Origin: Bacteroidales bacterium UBA1722
GTDB taxonomy: Bacteria; Bacteroidota; Bacteroidia; Bacteroidales; UBA932
Assembly: GCA_002317435.1 (NCBI GenBank)
Contig: DCIQ01000194.1
Coordinates: 1 to 52,692 of the forward strand
Direction of reading: 5' to 3'
DNA: 52,692 nucleotides
Part shown: one piece after another, positions 18,544 through 26,492 of the stretch
Numbering within the stretch: position 1 is the first letter of the stretch
Layout of the letters: each line of letters starts with the position of its first letter
Notes under the pieces: generated by a model
Told to the model about the DNA's origin: nothing
Databases searched by the model: none
The model's input: only the letters and a program-made list of their open reading frames with translations
Position numbers and translations under genes: made by a program

Positions 18544-18578
18544 AAGAGTGACTGATGTCCGTCAGTCACTCTTTTTTT
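18544..18578 (+). terminator. Strong terminator following repeat copy A
   Basis: A perfect 12-bp stem, AAGAGTGACTGA (18544-18555) with TCAGTCACTCTT (18562-18573), has a 6-nt loop and a T-run to 18578. It ends the GH2 transcript and insulates the NRPS promoter. It occupies the same place relative to its repeat copy as the stem at 34281, but with different bases. Confidence 0.85.
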
Positions 18579-18620
18579 GTCCGTACCCTTCGTGCCGCCT
18601 GTTCGCATCTTATACCGGTG

Positions 18621-18651
18621 TTGCCGGATAATGCATAAATAATTATCTTCG
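18621..18651 (+). promoter_or_regulatory. Candidate promoter of the NRPS operon
   Basis: TTG (18621-18623) is 20 nt from TATCTTCG (18644-18651), which matches TAnnTTTG except for one C. Spacing suits a Bacteroidetes primary-sigma promoter. It is the only promoter-like sequence found between terminator A and the STAS gene (ATG at 18700). The six downstream genes show no strong internal terminator. Confidence 0.55.
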
Positions 18652-18699
18652 CGTATTGGAAGCATTGATAAATATTATCTTTTTTTGTTACTGGTGATT

Positions 18700-19002
18700 A
18701 TGACTGACATTATTGAAAATACTCCCGAGAGAATCGTTATCGTCCTCCGGGGTGAACTGGATACACTTGCCGCCAAGTCTTTTGCGGCGGAAATGGAGCC
18801 TGTGATGGCTGATGCAGGGAAGCGGATAATTCTGGATTTTACCGGGTTGGAGTATATCTCGAGTGCCGGCATGCGTACCATCCTCCTGCTGCAGAAAACC
18901 GCCGGTGCCAAGGGTGGGAAGGTGAGTATCAAAGGCATGAGCGAGGATATCCGTCAGATATTCCGCATGACAGGGTTTGACCAAATAATAGAAATATTAT
19001 GA
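18700..19002 (+). CDS. STAS-domain anti-sigma factor antagonist (SpoIIAA/RsbV-like)
   Basis: This 100-residue protein is a single STAS domain. The strand-helix pattern IVIVLRGELDTLAAKSF and the phospho-site loop LEYISSAGMRTIL match RsbV and SpoIIAA; Ser55 is at the position phosphorylated in that family. In known systems the unphosphorylated STAS protein binds the RsbW/SpoIIAB kinase, and a SpoIIE/RsbU phosphatase restores it. Both partners are encoded downstream in the same operon (29390 and 31111). It begins the operon, and its stop overlaps the NRPS start as ATGA (18999-19002), so the two are translationally coupled. The in-frame ATG at 18685 is possible but lacks the family N-terminus. 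What it controls here is unknown; no sigma factor is nearby. Confidence 0.88.
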   Translation: MTDIIENTPERIVIVLRGELDTLAAKSFAAEMEPVMADAGKRIILDFTGLEYISSAGMRTILLLQKTAGAKGGKVSIKGMSEDIRQIFRMTGFDQIIEIL

Positions 19003-22000
19003 TTTATCCGCTTTCACAGACACAGATGGGCATTTACGTATCGAGCATAAATGCCGGTTCGGAAGGAAAATACAATAACAATTTTCTGTATGGAATCGAC
19101 GATGATGTCGATACGGGCAGGCTTGCGGCTGCCATAGACAGGGTCGTGGCGGCTCATCCGGCACTGTTCGCGCGTCTGACCGTGGATGATGACGGAGATA
19201 TGGCGTTCGAGGAGCACAACGATGAAACGTTCCATACGCTGGAGATGAATGTCGGCAGTCTCGACGAGGTGCGTGACCGCATAGGGGCGGACTTCGATCT
19301 GATGAATGACCGGCTGTTCCGTGTCGAAATTTATCATACCGGGCAGGGCACGTTCCTCTACATAGACATACACCACATCATATCTGACGGCATGACTTTC
19401 GCCCATCTCATAGAAGAGATCGGAGAAGTGTATGACGGCGGGGAACCGATGAAGGAGAAAAAGACCATTTTCGACCTTAACCTTGAGGAACAGGCAGTCC
19501 GTAAAAGTGAAGCGTACATGGAGGCGAAGCAGTGGTACGAAGAGCATTTCGCCGCCGCATCCGGAGTGGATTCGCTCCCCCGGAGTGACATGCAGGTGAA
19601 CGGGCCGTCAGCCGTCGGGACATCGGGTATCGGCATATTGGAACGCACTCTGAATATCGACCGTGACGCTCTGGGCAAATTGTGCGGTGAGGCCGGTGTC
19701 CGTGAAAGCGTATTCTACACTGCGGCATTCGCATTCCTGCTGAGCAAGTTCGCGGGGAACGGCGAAGTTCTGTTCTCCACCATCTATCACGGACGTCCGA
19801 ACAGGGAAGACAGGGATGCGTACGGCATGATGGTGAAGACTATGCCCGTTTATCTGGATATGGAGTCCCGGCCTGCCGTGGCGGACCTGCTGCGCTGTAT
19901 GTCGCAGCAGATCAGGGAGAGCCGCAGGCACACCTGCTATTCCTTCGCGGAAATATGCTCGGACCTGGATCTGAAGTCGGACATCCTCTTCTCCTATCAG
20001 GACACCCTCAACACCTTCCCGCTGAAACTTGACGGCAAATTGCAGCAGGATATGCATATCCCGATGCCGCGTCCGGGAATGGTCTTCAATGTAATGCTCC
20101 TGCAGACTGCCGACGGGCCGGTCATCGAGTTCAAGTACCGGAAGGACATGTTCTCCCGGGCCCTCATTCAGGATATGACCCTGAGTTATGAGAAGATACT
20201 CTCGGAATTTCTTCTCCACGAGAAACTCTGTGAAATCTCCATCGTCAGCCCGGAGCAGCAGAAGATTCTCGACACTTTCCACAATACTGCAGCCGCGGAC
20301 GTCCCCTACAAGCGATTCTACGAACCCATAGAGCATTTCGCGGAGGTCGCTCCCGATGCCGCCGCCATCGTCGCCTGTGACAGGACATTATCATACGGGG
20401 AACTGAACGGGGAAGCAAACCGGGTCGCCCATTCCCTGATGTCCCGCGGAGTAAAGCACGGTGACCGTGTCATTCTCCTCCTTCCCCGCACCAGCCGGGT
20501 CATCTGCTGCATGTTCGGTGTAAGCAAGGCGGGTGCCGCGTACATTCCTTGTGATCCCGCTTATCCGGCCGAGCGCATCAACCTCATCCTGGAGGACAGC
20601 GGGGCGAAGTATATCATAACCACGGATGATCATCTGGCAGAGCATGGCGACAAGGCCATCCTCGTCGATGATTTGTTTGACGGCGGTCTTCCGACAGTCA
20701 ACCCGCGGCTCCCGTCCATAACCCCCGATGATTTGGTGTATCTGATTTACACCTCGGGCTCGACCGGCCGGCCGAAGGGCGTGATGCTGCGCCACGAGGC
20801 GATATGCAACTACCTTTATGATCATCCTGCGAACCGCCATATCCATGCGCTCATGACTGAAGGGGTGAAGTCATACCTGTGTCTCACCACCCTCTCCTTC
20901 GACATGTCTCTGAAGGAGTTCGGCGTGGCTCTTCACAACGGCCTCACCTGTGTGCTTGCGAATGAGGAGGAGACCGAGAACCCCCTGCTCCTCGCCGATC
21001 TGATCAGGCGTACGGGAGTGGAGGCGCTCAATGCCACGCCTTCACGTCTGATGGGTTATATGGAGATACCCGAATTCGAGGGGGCCGTGAATAACTGCAA
21101 GGTCATCATGAGCGGCGGAGAAAAGTACTCAGCCACACTTTTGGACAAGTTGCACGGCATCCCCGGACTCCGCATCTTCAACACCTACGGCCCTACGGAA
21201 ATCACGGTCAGCAGCAATGCCGCCGAACTCACCGACACATCGTTCATCACCATCGGACGCCCGCTGCTCAACTACCACGAATGGGTGGTGGATGCCTGCG
21301 GCAATGAACTCCCCATAGGCGTGACCGGGGAACTCTACATCGGTGGCATCGGTGTTGCCGAAGGCTATAATAACCTTCCCGAGAAGACGGCGGACGCATT
21401 TGTCGAATACAGGGGAATGCGTACATACAAGTCCGGGGACTATGCCCGCTGGACACGTGACGGCCATATAGAGGTACTCGGCCGCCGGGACGGACAAATC
21501 AAACTTCACGGTCTTCGCATCGAAATAGGAGAGATCGAGTCCTGTATCAATAAATATCCGGGCATCAGGCAGTGTGTGGTCAAGGTCTGCCATATCAACA
21601 ATGACGATTTTCTCGCGGCGTACTTTACGGCCGGCGAACAGATTGATACCGATAAGCTGAAAGCTGAAATCAGCAATACGCTGACTCACTATATGGTGCC
21701 AAGTGCATTCATGCAGCTGGAATCTTTCCCTCTGACCCCGAACGGGAAAACGGATGTGAAGAACCTGCCGGTGCCCGAAATGATGCCGGCGGTGAATGTG
21801 GAGAAGTCATCAACGGGGCCGGTGGCGCTGAACGATCTGGAAAAGCAGCTGTATGACATCGTTGCGGGTGCATTGAAACTCCCTCTCATCGGGGATTCGG
21901 AAGACGCGGTTCCGGCTTTCGGCGTCACTGACGCACTCTCGTCCGCGGGTCTGAGTTCGCTTTCGGCCATTAAGGTCGCAACGCTGATTTACAAACGTTT

Positions 22001-25000
22001 CGGCATACAGTTGAAATCACGGGAGCTGATGGACGGCGCGACTCTGTTCAGTATCGAGAACCTGATTCTGAAGCGTCTTCTCTCCGCTTCGGACAGTGAA
22101 AACCACGATGCGGAAGAAACCGCTCCTCATCCCGAAAAGAAGAGGTCGGAAACGGAGTTGCCGCTTTCCTTCACCCAGCAGGGTGTCTATACCGAGTGTC
22201 AGGCCAACCCAGATGCGGTGCAATACAATATTCCCGAGTGCATAAAAGTGCCGGACGGTATTACTCCCGAACAGCTGGAGACAGCCGTAAGAAAGGTGGT
22301 GGCCGCGCACCCTTATCTCTTCTGTCACTTTGTCGAAGGTGACAACGGCGATATCGTACAGAAACCGTCGGACAGCACCAGCTTCCGGATACCGCACATC
22401 CAGTGTTCCGCTGAAGGGTTTGAACAGGAGAAGAAAAACTTCGTCCGTCCGTTCCATCTGGCGGAAGGGCCGCTTTTCCGTTTCGAAACGGTGACGGTCG
22501 GCGGCACGCTCCATTTGTTGACGGACATGCATCACCTCATAAGCGACGGCGCTTCGGTGGATCTGTTCATGCATCAACTCTGCCGGGCACTTGACGGCGG
22601 GGAGATAGAGGAGGAAAAATATTCATACTATGACTTCGTCGCCGACCAGCATATCAGTCGGGAGACGGAGGATTTCTTCGCAGACCGCATGGCCAGAGTG
22701 GAGAATTCTTCGCAGCTTATTCCGGATGTATTCGAACAGAATCTGCCGCACACCGAAGGGACGGTTTCCGCACCTTCCGACTTCGCCCCCGTGCAGGCTT
22801 GGGCATCAGAAAATGGCGTGACTCCCGCTGCCGTCTATCTGTCGGCGGCATACTTGTGTGTCTCACGATATCTTTGCGAAGACAACGTAAACCTCTGCAC
22901 CATTTCCAATGGCCGCAGCAACCTCCAGGTGGCGGACACGATGGGTATGTTTGTGAACACTCTCGTGCTTCAGTCATACGTCGACCATCAGGTCTCCTGT
23001 CTTGATTTCGTCAGAACATGTGCCCGGGACTTCGCGCTGACCATCGAAAATGAGAATTATCCGTTCGCGAAGATAGCGGCGAAGTATGGATACCAGCCCA
23101 ATATCGCATTCGCCTATCAGGTCGGCGTGCTCGGCGATTACAGGACGAAGGCGGGAGAACTGGAAATCCGGAGTCTCAGCCTCGAAGTTGCGAAGATCGG
23201 GGTGAACATAACGGTCCGTGGCGAGGATGCGACCGGCTATCGCATAAAGGTAGATTATGATGAAGCTCTGTATTCCCGATACATGATGCAGCAGCTGGCT
23301 GTCAGTATGGAAAATGCCGTTCGGGGAATAATCAGTCGGGAGAAGCTTGGTGATGTCAGCATCACTGATGAGGAACAGTGGAGTGTTCTGGATAAATTCA
23401 ATGCACCGCTCGACTTCGGTTATGACCGGGATGATACGGTCGTCACGAAGTTCAAACGTGTCGCCCGGCAGTATCCGGACCAAAAGGCTTTGGTCTATAT
23501 GGACAAGTCTTACACTTACGGTGAATTGGATAAGTTTACGGATCGTCTTGCGGTAAAGATTCGTGAGCGGATGCTTCCGTATATTCAGGAGGTTGAACGT
23601 CTGCAGGTGGAGCAGGACGGAACAAAACTCACCGATGTGGTGGTCTCCATCCTCATTCACCGTAACGAATGGATGCTCTTGGCTTCACTTGCGGTTTTGA
23701 AGGCAGGATGCGGATATCAGCCGCTGGATCCGAGTTATCCTCAGGACCGTCTGAATTTCATGGCAAAGGATGCCGGCGCCCGTCTTCTCATCGTGGATGA
23801 GGACTTGCGGGATCTTCTCAACGAGTATGACGGGGACGTGCTCCTGACCGGGGACATCGCTGACCTTATAGCCGACACCCCGGAAGGAAGCGTCGATTTC
23901 AGCCGCAAGAACGGTCTTGTCACGCTGCTCTACACTTCCGGTTCCACGGGTGTGCCTAAAGGGTGTATGCTTGAGCACAGAAACCTCGTCGCCTTCGGTC
24001 ATGCCACGCGTACGACCCTGGACATCTCGACCGACAGCCGCATCGCCGCATACGCATCGTTCGGCTTCGATGTGAATATGATGGACATGTACTGCTCCAT
24101 CATGAATGGAGGTACCATGTACATCATCCCGGAAGATATGCGCATGAATCTCGATGTCCTGCATGACTACATTGAAGACGAAGGTATCACTCAGATATTC
24201 ATGACCACGCAGGTGGGCGTGCAGTATCTGGAAAACTATCCCGAGTCCAAGTCTCTCCGCCGCCTTGCGATGGGGGGCGAAAAACTGCGGGCCGTGGATC
24301 CAGGCAAGCTTTCATATAAGATATATAATGGTTATGGACCCAGTGAGATGACCTGCGGTGTCAGCATGTTCACCATCGAAAACTGGGAGCCGAACATTCC
24401 CATCGGACGCCCTATGCCCACACTGCAGGGATATGTCGTCGACAAGACGGGGCACCGTCTCCCGGTGGGCGCCGCCGGTGAACTGTGGATAACAGGTCCT
24501 CAGGTGGCCCGCGGATACTTGAACCGTGCGGACAAGACAGCCGAGGCTTTCTCCGGGAATCCGTTCATCGACCACGCCAGGACTGCGGTCGATTCGGAGC
24601 GTCAGCTCTGCTCGCGCATCTATCACAGCGGCGACATCGTGCGCTACCGCGAAAACGGAGACATAGAGTTCGTCGGACGCAAGGACGGTCAGGTGAAGGT
24701 TCGCGGTTTCCGTATCGAGCTGAAGGAGGTCGAAACTGTCATCCGTGAATTTCAGGGTGTGAAGGACGTTACCGTTCAGGCATACGACTATGAGGACGGC
24801 GGCAAGTATATCGCGGCATTCGTAGTCAGTGACACTGCGGTCGATACCGATGCGCTGAACGCTTTCATCAAGAGTCAGAAGCCTCCCTATATGGTGCCTG
24901 CCGTCACCATGCAGATCGAGAAGATCCCTCTGAACGTAAACCAGAAGGTGGACAAGAAGGCACTTCCCAAACCGGAAGCCAAAAAGGCCGAATATGTCGC

Positions 25001-26492
25001 CCCGAAGGGGAAGACGGAGGAAGACTTCTGTCAGATATTCTCAGAGGTGACGGGTGTCGAAAAAGTGAGTGCCGAGGATGATTTCTTCGAGATCGGCGGC
25101 AGTTCCATTCTGGCTCTGAAGGTCGTTCTTGCCGCAGGAAAGAAGGGATACGGTATCGTGTATAATAACGTGTTCTCCTACACGACTCCAAAGGCGATGG
25201 CGCAGTTCGTGACAGGAAAAAGCGACGATGAAGACTCCGAATCCCCGACATGTCCCGAAACTCCCGGGACCGTCAGAGAAGTGGATGAAGACGGCTATGA
25301 CTATAAGGATGTTAATGCTTTGCTGCGCGGAAATACTATGGAGGCCTTCATGAACGGAGGAAGACAGCCTCTCGGTGATGTCCTTCTGACAGGCGGGACA
25401 GGCTTCCTCGGTGTACATGTACTGCATGATCTCATTGAAAATTATGACAACAGGATTTATTGTCTGGTCCGCGGCGGTAAGGATAAGAGTGCGCAGGCAC
25501 GTCTTGAAGAGTATCTGACCTTCTATTTCGGCAAGTCATACGCCGAATTGACAGGCGGTCGCATTGTGGTCATCGAGGGTGATGCGACAGACCCGGCGAC
25601 CTTTGACAAGGTCATGGAAACGATGGGCGACCATTCCGGAGACTGCACCTGTATAAACTGCGCCGCCTGTGTGAAGCACTTCGCCAAGGGTAACGAGATC
25701 GAGCAGATAAACGTCGGCTCGGTACGCAACATAGTGGATTGGTGTATCCGGACCGGTAACAGACTTGTTCATGTCTCTACGGAGAGCGTGTTCGGCAAGA
25801 ATGATTTCTCGACGTTACCACGCGACTTCCGATATGACGAGCACATACTCTACGGAGGTCAGCAGTTCAGGTACAACCAGTACACGATGTCCAAGTTCGA
25901 GGCTGAAGTGCTCATCTATGAGGCGATTCTTCAGCATGGACTGAATGCCAAGGTTATGCGTGTCGGAAATCTTGCACCGAGATTTGAGGATGGAGGTTTC
26001 CAGATAAATGCCGAAAGCAACAATATGATGAACCTGTTCAAGGCATATATTGCACTGGGCAAGATTCCGTTCAGCGCTATGGATGCCAAACTCGAGTTCT
26101 CGCCGATAAATTATGTCGCACATGCGATATTGCTGCTTGCCGAAACTCCCCGGGAGTGTGTCTGCTTTATGCCGAGCAACCACCACGTCTCACTTCAGGG
26201 CGATATCGTGACGGATATCGCCGGGACACTTCGAAAACCTCTGGAACTGGTGGAGGCCGATGTCTTCGCGAAGGCGGTGCAGGAAGCTCTCGCCTCACCG
26301 GAACTGGTTGACAGCATGCGCCCGTTTATGGCTTATCAGAGCGGCGAATCGAACAGCAGGATGAGAAGTGCAGGTCCCGGAGATTTCTCGAATGCCTTCA
26401 CCATTCAGGTCCTTTACCGTCTCGGCTTCCGTTGGCCGGTGACAGGTACCGGATATGTCGCCCGATTTACAAAGAATCTCTATGGCCTTTGA
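18999..26492 (+). CDS. Nonribosomal peptide synthetase, C-A-T-C-A-T-R
   Basis: This 2497-residue, two-module synthetase has the following order: C1 (1-420, His125-His126 ... Asp130-Gly131, HHIISDG intact); A1 (435-945, TSGSTGRPKG at 585-594, NTYGPTE at 728, core Asp635); T1 (about 950-1025, Ser987 in GLSSLSAI); C2 (1055-1465, HHLISDG at 1178-1184); A2 (1475-1985, TSGSTGVPKG from 1646, NGYGPSE at 1777); T2 (Ser2036 in IGGSSILAL); and a thioester reductase (2125-2497, GGTGFLG at 2132-2138, catalytic Tyr2295/Lys2299). It should join two amino acids and release the chain reductively as an aldehyde or alcohol. A leading C domain implies N-acylation or acceptance of a starter in trans. Both Ser residues need a phosphopantetheinyl transferase, not encoded here. 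The start overlaps the STAS gene; the end overlaps the next NRPS by 11 nt. Confidence 0.95.
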   Translation: MIYPLSQTQMGIYVSSINAGSEGKYNNNFLYGIDDDVDTGRLAAAIDRVVAAHPALFARLTVDDDGDMAFEEHNDETFHTLEMNVGSLDEVRDRIGADFDLMNDRLFRVEIYHTGQGTFLYIDIHHIISDGMTFAHLIEEIGEVYDGGEPMKEKKTIFDLNLEEQAVRKSEAYMEAKQWYEEHFAAASGVDSLPRSDMQVNGPSAVGTSGIGILERTLNIDRDALGKLCGEAGVRESVFYTAAFAFLLSKFAGNGEVLFSTIYHGRPNREDRDAYGMMVKTMPVYLDMESRPAVADLLRCMSQQIRESRRHTCYSFAEICSDLDLKSDILFSYQDTLNTFPLKLDGKLQQDMHIPMPRPGMVFNVMLLQTADGPVIEFKYRKDMFSRALIQDMTLSYEKILSEFLLHEKLCEISIVSPEQQKILDTFHNTAAADVPYKRFYEPIEHFAEVAPDAAAIVACDRTLSYGELNGEANRVAHSLMSRGVKHGDRVILLLPRTSRVICCMFGVSKAGAAYIPCDPAYPAERINLILEDSGAKYIITTDDHLAEHGDKAILVDDLFDGGLPTVNPRLPSITPDDLVYLIYTSGSTGRPKGVMLRHEAICNYLYDHPANRHIHALMTEGVKSYLCLTTLSFDMSLKEFGVALHNGLTCVLANEEETENPLLLADLIRRTGVEALNATPSRLMGYMEIPEFEGAVNNCKVIMSGGEKYSATLLDKLHGIPGLRIFNTYGPTEITVSSNAAELTDTSFITIGRPLLNYHEWVVDACGNELPIGVTGELYIGGIGVAEGYNNLPEKTADAFVEYRGMRTYKSGDYARWTRDGHIEVLGRRDGQIKLHGLRIEIGEIESCINKYPGIRQCVVKVCHINNDDFLAAYFTAGEQIDTDKLKAEISNTLTHYMVPSAFMQLESFPLTPNGKTDVKNLPVPEMMPAVNVEKSSTGPVALNDLEKQLYDIVAGALKLPLIGDSEDAVPAFGVTDALSSAGLSSLSAIKVATLIYKRFGIQLKSRELMDGATLFSIENLILKRLLSASDSENHDAEETAPHPEKKRSETELPLSFTQQGVYTECQANPDAVQYNIPECIKVPDGITPEQLETAVRKVVAAHPYLFCHFVEGDNGDIVQKPSDSTSFRIPHIQCSAEGFEQEKKNFVRPFHLAEGPLFRFETVTVGGTLHLLTDMHHLISDGASVDLFMHQLCRALDGGEIEEEKYSYYDFVADQHISRETEDFFADRMARVENSSQLIPDVFEQNLPHTEGTVSAPSDFAPVQAWASENGVTPAAVYLSAAYLCVSRYLCEDNVNLCTISNGRSNLQVADTMGMFVNTLVLQSYVDHQVSCLDFVRTCARDFALTIENENYPFAKIAAKYGYQPNIAFAYQVGVLGDYRTKAGELEIRSLSLEVAKIGVNITVRGEDATGYRIKVDYDEALYSRYMMQQLAVSMENAVRGIISREKLGDVSITDEEQWSVLDKFNAPLDFGYDRDDTVVTKFKRVARQYPDQKALVYMDKSYTYGELDKFTDRLAVKIRERMLPYIQEVERLQVEQDGTKLTDVVVSILIHRNEWMLLASLAVLKAGCGYQPLDPSYPQDRLNFMAKDAGARLLIVDEDLRDLLNEYDGDVLLTGDIADLIADTPEGSVDFSRKNGLVTLLYTSGSTGVPKGCMLEHRNLVAFGHATRTTLDISTDSRIAAYASFGFDVNMMDMYCSIMNGGTMYIIPEDMRMNLDVLHDYIEDEGITQIFMTTQVGVQYLENYPESKSLRRLAMGGEKLRAVDPGKLSYKIYNGYGPSEMTCGVSMFTIENWEPNIPIGRPMPTLQGYVVDKTGHRLPVGAAGELWITGPQVARGYLNRADKTAEAFSGNPFIDHARTAVDSERQLCSRIYHSGDIVRYRENGDIEFVGRKDGQVKVRGFRIELKEVETVIREFQGVKDVTVQAYDYEDGGKYIAAFVVSDTAVDTDALNAFIKSQKPPYMVPAVTMQIEKIPLNVNQKVDKKALPKPEAKKAEYVAPKGKTEEDFCQIFSEVTGVEKVSAEDDFFEIGGSSILALKVVLAAGKKGYGIVYNNVFSYTTPKAMAQFVTGKSDDEDSESPTCPETPGTVREVDEDGYDYKDVNALLRGNTMEAFMNGGRQPLGDVLLTGGTGFLGVHVLHDLIENYDNRIYCLVRGGKDKSAQARLEEYLTFYFGKSYAELTGGRIVVIEGDATDPATFDKVMETMGDHSGDCTCINCAACVKHFAKGNEIEQINVGSVRNIVDWCIRTGNRLVHVSTESVFGKNDFSTLPRDFRYDEHILYGGQQFRYNQYTMSKFEAEVLIYEAILQHGLNAKVMRVGNLAPRFEDGGFQINAESNNMMNLFKAYIALGKIPFSAMDAKLEFSPINYVAHAILLLAETPRECVCFMPSNHHVSLQGDIVTDIAGTLRKPLELVEADVFAKAVQEALASPELVDSMRPFMAYQSGESNSRMRSAGPGDFSNAFTIQVLYRLGFRWPVTGTGYVARFTKNLYGL

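Noticed and set aside
26455..26481. Upstream start for the second NRPS at 26455
   Set aside because: It adds nine residues that do not extend the adenylation fold; 26482 gives the shorter, coupled overlap. Neither start restores the missing A-domain N-terminus.
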